From the NCBI GenBank assembly GCA_013698525.1, contig JACCSM010000472.1, positions 1-16,197 of the forward strand: 16,197 nt of DNA, given 5' to 3'. Of the stretch, positions 14,608-16,197 are shown piece by piece (positions within the stretch are counted from its first letter, which is position 1; each line of letters starts with the position of its first letter). The notes below the pieces were generated by a model. That model had not been told where the DNA came from and ran no database searches. It saw only the letters and a program-made list of their open reading frames with translations. The translations under genes were made by a program, and so were the position numbers. Source of the DNA: Rubrobacteraceae bacterium (GTDB taxonomy: Bacteria; Actinomycetota; Rubrobacteria; Rubrobacterales; Rubrobacteraceae).

Positions 14608-14638
14608 TTCACCTTCCAGTGACTGGAAGGTTTACAAT
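14608..14638 (+). promoter_or_regulatory. MerR-type promoter and operator dyad
   Basis: -35 TTCACC at 14608-14613 and -10 TACAAT at 14633-14638 are separated by 19 bp, the lengthened spacer typical of MerR-family promoters. Between and over them lies a perfect dyad at 14611-14631: arms ACCTTCCAGT and ACTGGAAGGT around one G. The outer halves ACCTTCC-7-GGAAGGT have the sequence and spacing I know from CueR (copper) operators. It should drive the MerR gene 31 bp downstream and may also act on the FmdE operon, whose start is about 90 bp to the left. Confidence 0.85.
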
Positions 14639-14668
14639 GTGCCGAGTATTACGGAAAGGGGCTTCTAG

Positions 14669-15229
14669 GTGGGTAGGACGGCTCTGAAGATAGGTGAGGT
14701 AGCGCGGCTGGTAGGAATGCCGGCCAAAACGCTGCGTTATTACGAAGACATAGGGTTGCTTTCACCGGCGGGCCGGACGGACTCGGGGTACAGGATCTAC
14801 GGCTGGCGCGAGCTGGAGCAGATCGAGTTCGTGAGGCGAGCCAAGCTGATGGGTCTCACTCTGGACCAGATCCGGAGCCTCGTAAACGTCGCCGAAGACG
14901 GTATCCCAAACGGGGTCTTCCAACGTCTCGATGATCTCCTGGGCCACAAGCTGGAGGAGACCGAGCGCAAAATGGAAGAGTTGCGTGCTTTCCGAGAGAG
15001 TTTGCTGGAGTACCGGGACCGGGCGGCGGATGCCGAGGCGCGGGGCGCATGCCGCTGCGGAGGGCGGGGTCAGAGCGAGTTCTGCGGGTGCGTCACGGCG
15101 GCCACCGACGGGGTGACGCCGCCGGACCTGCGGGTGGTCCGGGAGAACGACCGATTCGTAAGGAAAGTCGTGGAGAGCGAAAAATGCGGGTGCGGGTGCT
15201 GTGAGCCGGTACCCGAAGGAGCAGTGTAG
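14669..15229 (+). CDS. MerR-family metal-responsive regulator with Cys-rich C-terminus
   Basis: 186-aa transcription factor. A winged-helix N-terminus starts KIGEVARLVGMPAKTLRYYE (7-26), with RTDSGYRIYGWRELEQIEFV and ..LMGLTLDQIRSLV completing the MerR DNA-binding domain. A long dimerisation helix spans roughly 84-120. Eight cysteines follow: C128 and C130 (CRC), C139 and C141 (CGC), and C173, C175, C177, C178 in the tail CGCGCC. CueR and ZntR use cysteines in the loop just after the dimerisation helix, so C128-C141 is the probable sensor site; the tail is metallothionein-like and unusual. GTG 14669 has GGAAAGGGG about eight bases upstream. Its own promoter is a MerR-type dyad, so it is autoregulated. 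It ends 22 bp before cooC. Copper, nickel or another thiophilic metal is possible. Confidence 0.9.
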   Translation: MGRTALKIGEVARLVGMPAKTLRYYEDIGLLSPAGRTDSGYRIYGWRELEQIEFVRRAKLMGLTLDQIRSLVNVAEDGIPNGVFQRLDDLLGHKLEETERKMEELRAFRESLLEYRDRAADAEARGACRCGGRGQSEFCGCVTAATDGVTPPDLRVVRENDRFVRKVVESEKCGCGCCEPVPEGAV

Positions 15230-15251
15230 AGAGAAAGGTGGTAGCAGAAGC

Positions 15252-16055
15252 ATGAAAGTAGCTGTAGCGGGCAAGGGCGGTTCGGGCAAGACGACCATCT
15301 CGGCGACGCTGGCGCGGCTGCTGGCGCGGCGGGGACATCCGGTGATGGCCGTTGATGGAGACCCGAACCCGAACCTCGGAGTGGCGCTCGGTATGAGCCG
15401 GGACAATCTGGAGAAGATGGTCCGGGTGCCGAAGGACGTCATGGAAACGAAGGAAGAGGATGGCGCCCGAAGGCTGGTAATGGCCCGGCCCATCGAGGAG
15501 GTGACGGCCGAGTACGCGATGCCCGCCCCCGACGGGGTGGACTTGATGGTGATGACGGGGGTGGACCACGCCGGCGCCGGGTGACTGTGCGCGGCGCACG
15601 CTCGCGTGCGCGGCCTGCTCGGTGAGCTGGCGACGGGGAGCAACGGAGAAGCGATGACCATTACCGACATGGAGGCGTCTATCGAGCATATGAGCCGGGG
15701 AACCATCCGGCATGTCGATGCGATGCTGATGGTTACGGAACCCTACTTCCGGTCTCTGGAGACTGTGGGGAGGATGGCGCCGCTGGCCGAGGAGCTCGGC
15801 ATCAAACATATTTGGGCGGTTGCGAACAAGGTGCGGAGCACGAGGGACGAGGAGATCATCCGCTCCTACTGCGCGGATCACGGGGTCGAGCTCGCCGCGG
15901 TCGTCCCCTGGGACGAGGCGATACAGGAGGCCGACCGGGAAGGCCGGGCTCTGATGGATTACCAGCCCGCGGCTCCGGCGGTGGTCGCCGTCGAGGGGAT
16001 CGCGGACCTCGTGGAGGGCAAGGCGGGGAGCAACGGGAGAGGAGACCAGGAATGA
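15252..16055 (+). CDS. cooC: CooC-type CODH/hydrogenase maturation ATPase with an in-frame TGA at the metal ligand (possible selenoprotein or nonsense mutation)
   Basis: Deviant-Walker-A ATPase (SIMIBI class) that in the CooC family puts nickel into the CODH active site. The frame from ATG 15252 gives 267 codons. The P-loop is GKGGSGKTT (7-15), then VDGDPNPNLGVALG. At codon 111 (15582-15584) TGA stands after VDHAGAG and before LCAAHARVRGLLGEL. In CooC the metal-binding C-x-C lies here (Cys112/Cys114 in the Carboxydothermus protein), so the TGA replaces the first Cys and leaves Cys113. The same frame continues intact: TITDMEASIEHMSRGT (switch II region), VTEPYFRSLETVGRMA, IWAVANKVRS, then AVVPWDEAIQEADREGRALM. 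No frameshift is present. Readings: selenocysteine, a nonsense mutation, or two polypeptides with restart at GTG 15606. The stop overlaps the hydrogenase ATG (ATGA). Confidence 0.85.
15582..15611 (+). other. In-frame TGA with downstream stem-loop (SECIS candidate)
   Basis: After the TGA (15582-15584) a perfect 7-bp stem, GCGCACG (15594-15600) with CGTGCGC (15605-15611), encloses loop CTCG. The loop starts 16 bases after the TGA, within the range for bacterial SECIS elements. However, a G in the first two loop positions, usual in such elements, is missing, and GC-rich DNA makes stems easily. Treat as suggestive. Confidence 0.35.
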
Positions 16056-16197
16056 CCATTCACGCACCGGCGGGCGGGTCCACGGGTGTTGCGGCCCCGC
16101 CGGATCGGGTCCAGGCGCCGGAGGAGGGGCGGCGGCGGGTGCCGGAGGGTCCGGTAAAGGTGGTCCACGCTTTCTGGATGGCGGGGATGAGCTGCGA
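16052..16197 (+). CDS. [NiFe]-hydrogenase small subunit, N-terminal 48 residues (cut by window edge)
   Basis: Electron-transfer subunit carrying FeS clusters, continuing beyond the window. ATG 16052 overlaps the stop of cooC by 4 bp (ATGA), so the two are translationally coupled. GAGAGGAGACC just upstream provides a ribosome-binding site. The N-terminal 33 residues are Gly/Pro/Arg-rich with no twin-arginine signal, then VKVVHAFWMAGMSC appears. This is the first beta strand and the first proximal-cluster cysteine (Cys48) of the small subunit ('W-x-x-x-x-SC-x-G-C'). The absence of a Tat signal suggests the types that keep the enzyme cytoplasmic or at the inner face, such as the high-affinity actinobacterial groups. 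Only 48 residues are visible, so subgroup cannot be assigned. Confidence 0.7.
   Translation, partial: MTIHAPAGGSTGVAAPPDRVQAPEEGRRRVPEGPVKVVHAFWMAGMSC

Noticed and set aside
14539..15221. Direct repeat ggtacccgaagga at about 14539 and 15208
   Set aside because: Only 13 bases; one copy is inside the MerR coding end (VPEGAV). No third copy or symmetry seen, so probably chance.
15585..15611. Frameshift as the cause of the cooC break
   Set aside because: Both parts of cooC are in the same frame (15252, 15582 and 15606 are all multiples of three apart), so the break is one stop codon only.
1..16197. CRISPR arrays, tRNA or rRNA genes
   Set aside because: No regularly spaced direct repeats and no tRNA or rRNA landmarks were seen by eye in any part of the window.

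Overview
The window is high-GC DNA with purine-rich ribosome-binding sites, frequent GTG/TTG starts, -10 boxes of the form TA(G/C)AAT, CODH/hydrogenase-type genes and several multi-membrane proteins. This suits a deep-branching actinobacterium; by gene style I suspect Rubrobacter or a relative, but no rRNA or marker gene is present to prove it.

Layout. (1) 1-1340, minus: most of a family-5 (oligopeptide/nickel type) extracellular solute-binding protein, cut by the left edge. (2) 1341-2113: its promoter, then a degenerate stretch with a frameshifted transposase fragment and two adjacent perfect hairpins. (3) 2114-9004: a pyridine nucleotide-disulfide oxidoreductase (LPD/MerA fold), a YnjB-like lipoprotein and two YnjC-like permeases on plus, a CDP-alcohol phosphatidyltransferase on minus, then a TVP38/TMEM64 membrane protein overlapping a YnjD-like ABC ATPase on plus. 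The family set matches the E. coli ydjXYZ-ynjABCDEF cluster (YdjX/YdjZ, YnjB, YnjC, YnjD, YnjF), whose substrate and role are unknown. (4) 9013-10117, minus: a tandem pair of YdjM-like membrane proteins, the upstream copy frameshifted. (5) 10176-11294, plus: a flavoprotein resembling the NADH-dehydrogenase-like domain that in other organisms is fused to SelD. (6) 11438-13043: a small leaderless zinc-ribbon gene, a small one-helix membrane protein, a bidirectional terminator and an internally duplicated eight-helix membrane protein. (7) 13143-16197: a metal/redox maturation region. An FmdE-family zinc-ribbon protein plus a second TVP38 protein form one operon. Divergent from it run a Cys-rich MerR regulator, a CooC-type maturation ATPase and the start of a [NiFe]-hydrogenase small subunit.

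The strongest anomaly is in cooC. The reading frame is interrupted by one in-frame TGA at codon 111, exactly where the first cysteine of the CooC metal-binding C-x-C motif belongs, and the frame then continues intact for 156 codons into conserved CooC motifs. Either it is a selenoprotein form of CooC (Sec-Leu-Cys) or the gene carries a nonsense mutation at its metal ligand. A 7-bp stem-loop follows the TGA at a SECIS-like distance, and a SelD-associated flavoprotein family lies 4 kb away. No selenocysteine machinery is visible in this window, so the decision needs the rest of the genome.

Regulation. The MerR gene has a textbook MerR-type promoter: a 19-bp spacer and a perfect dyad whose outer half-sites match the CueR type, shared with the divergent FmdE operon. 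A different, partly palindromic promoter element is repeated almost exactly upstream of the family-5 binding protein and of the eight-helix protein, 11.6 kb apart, suggesting co-regulation.
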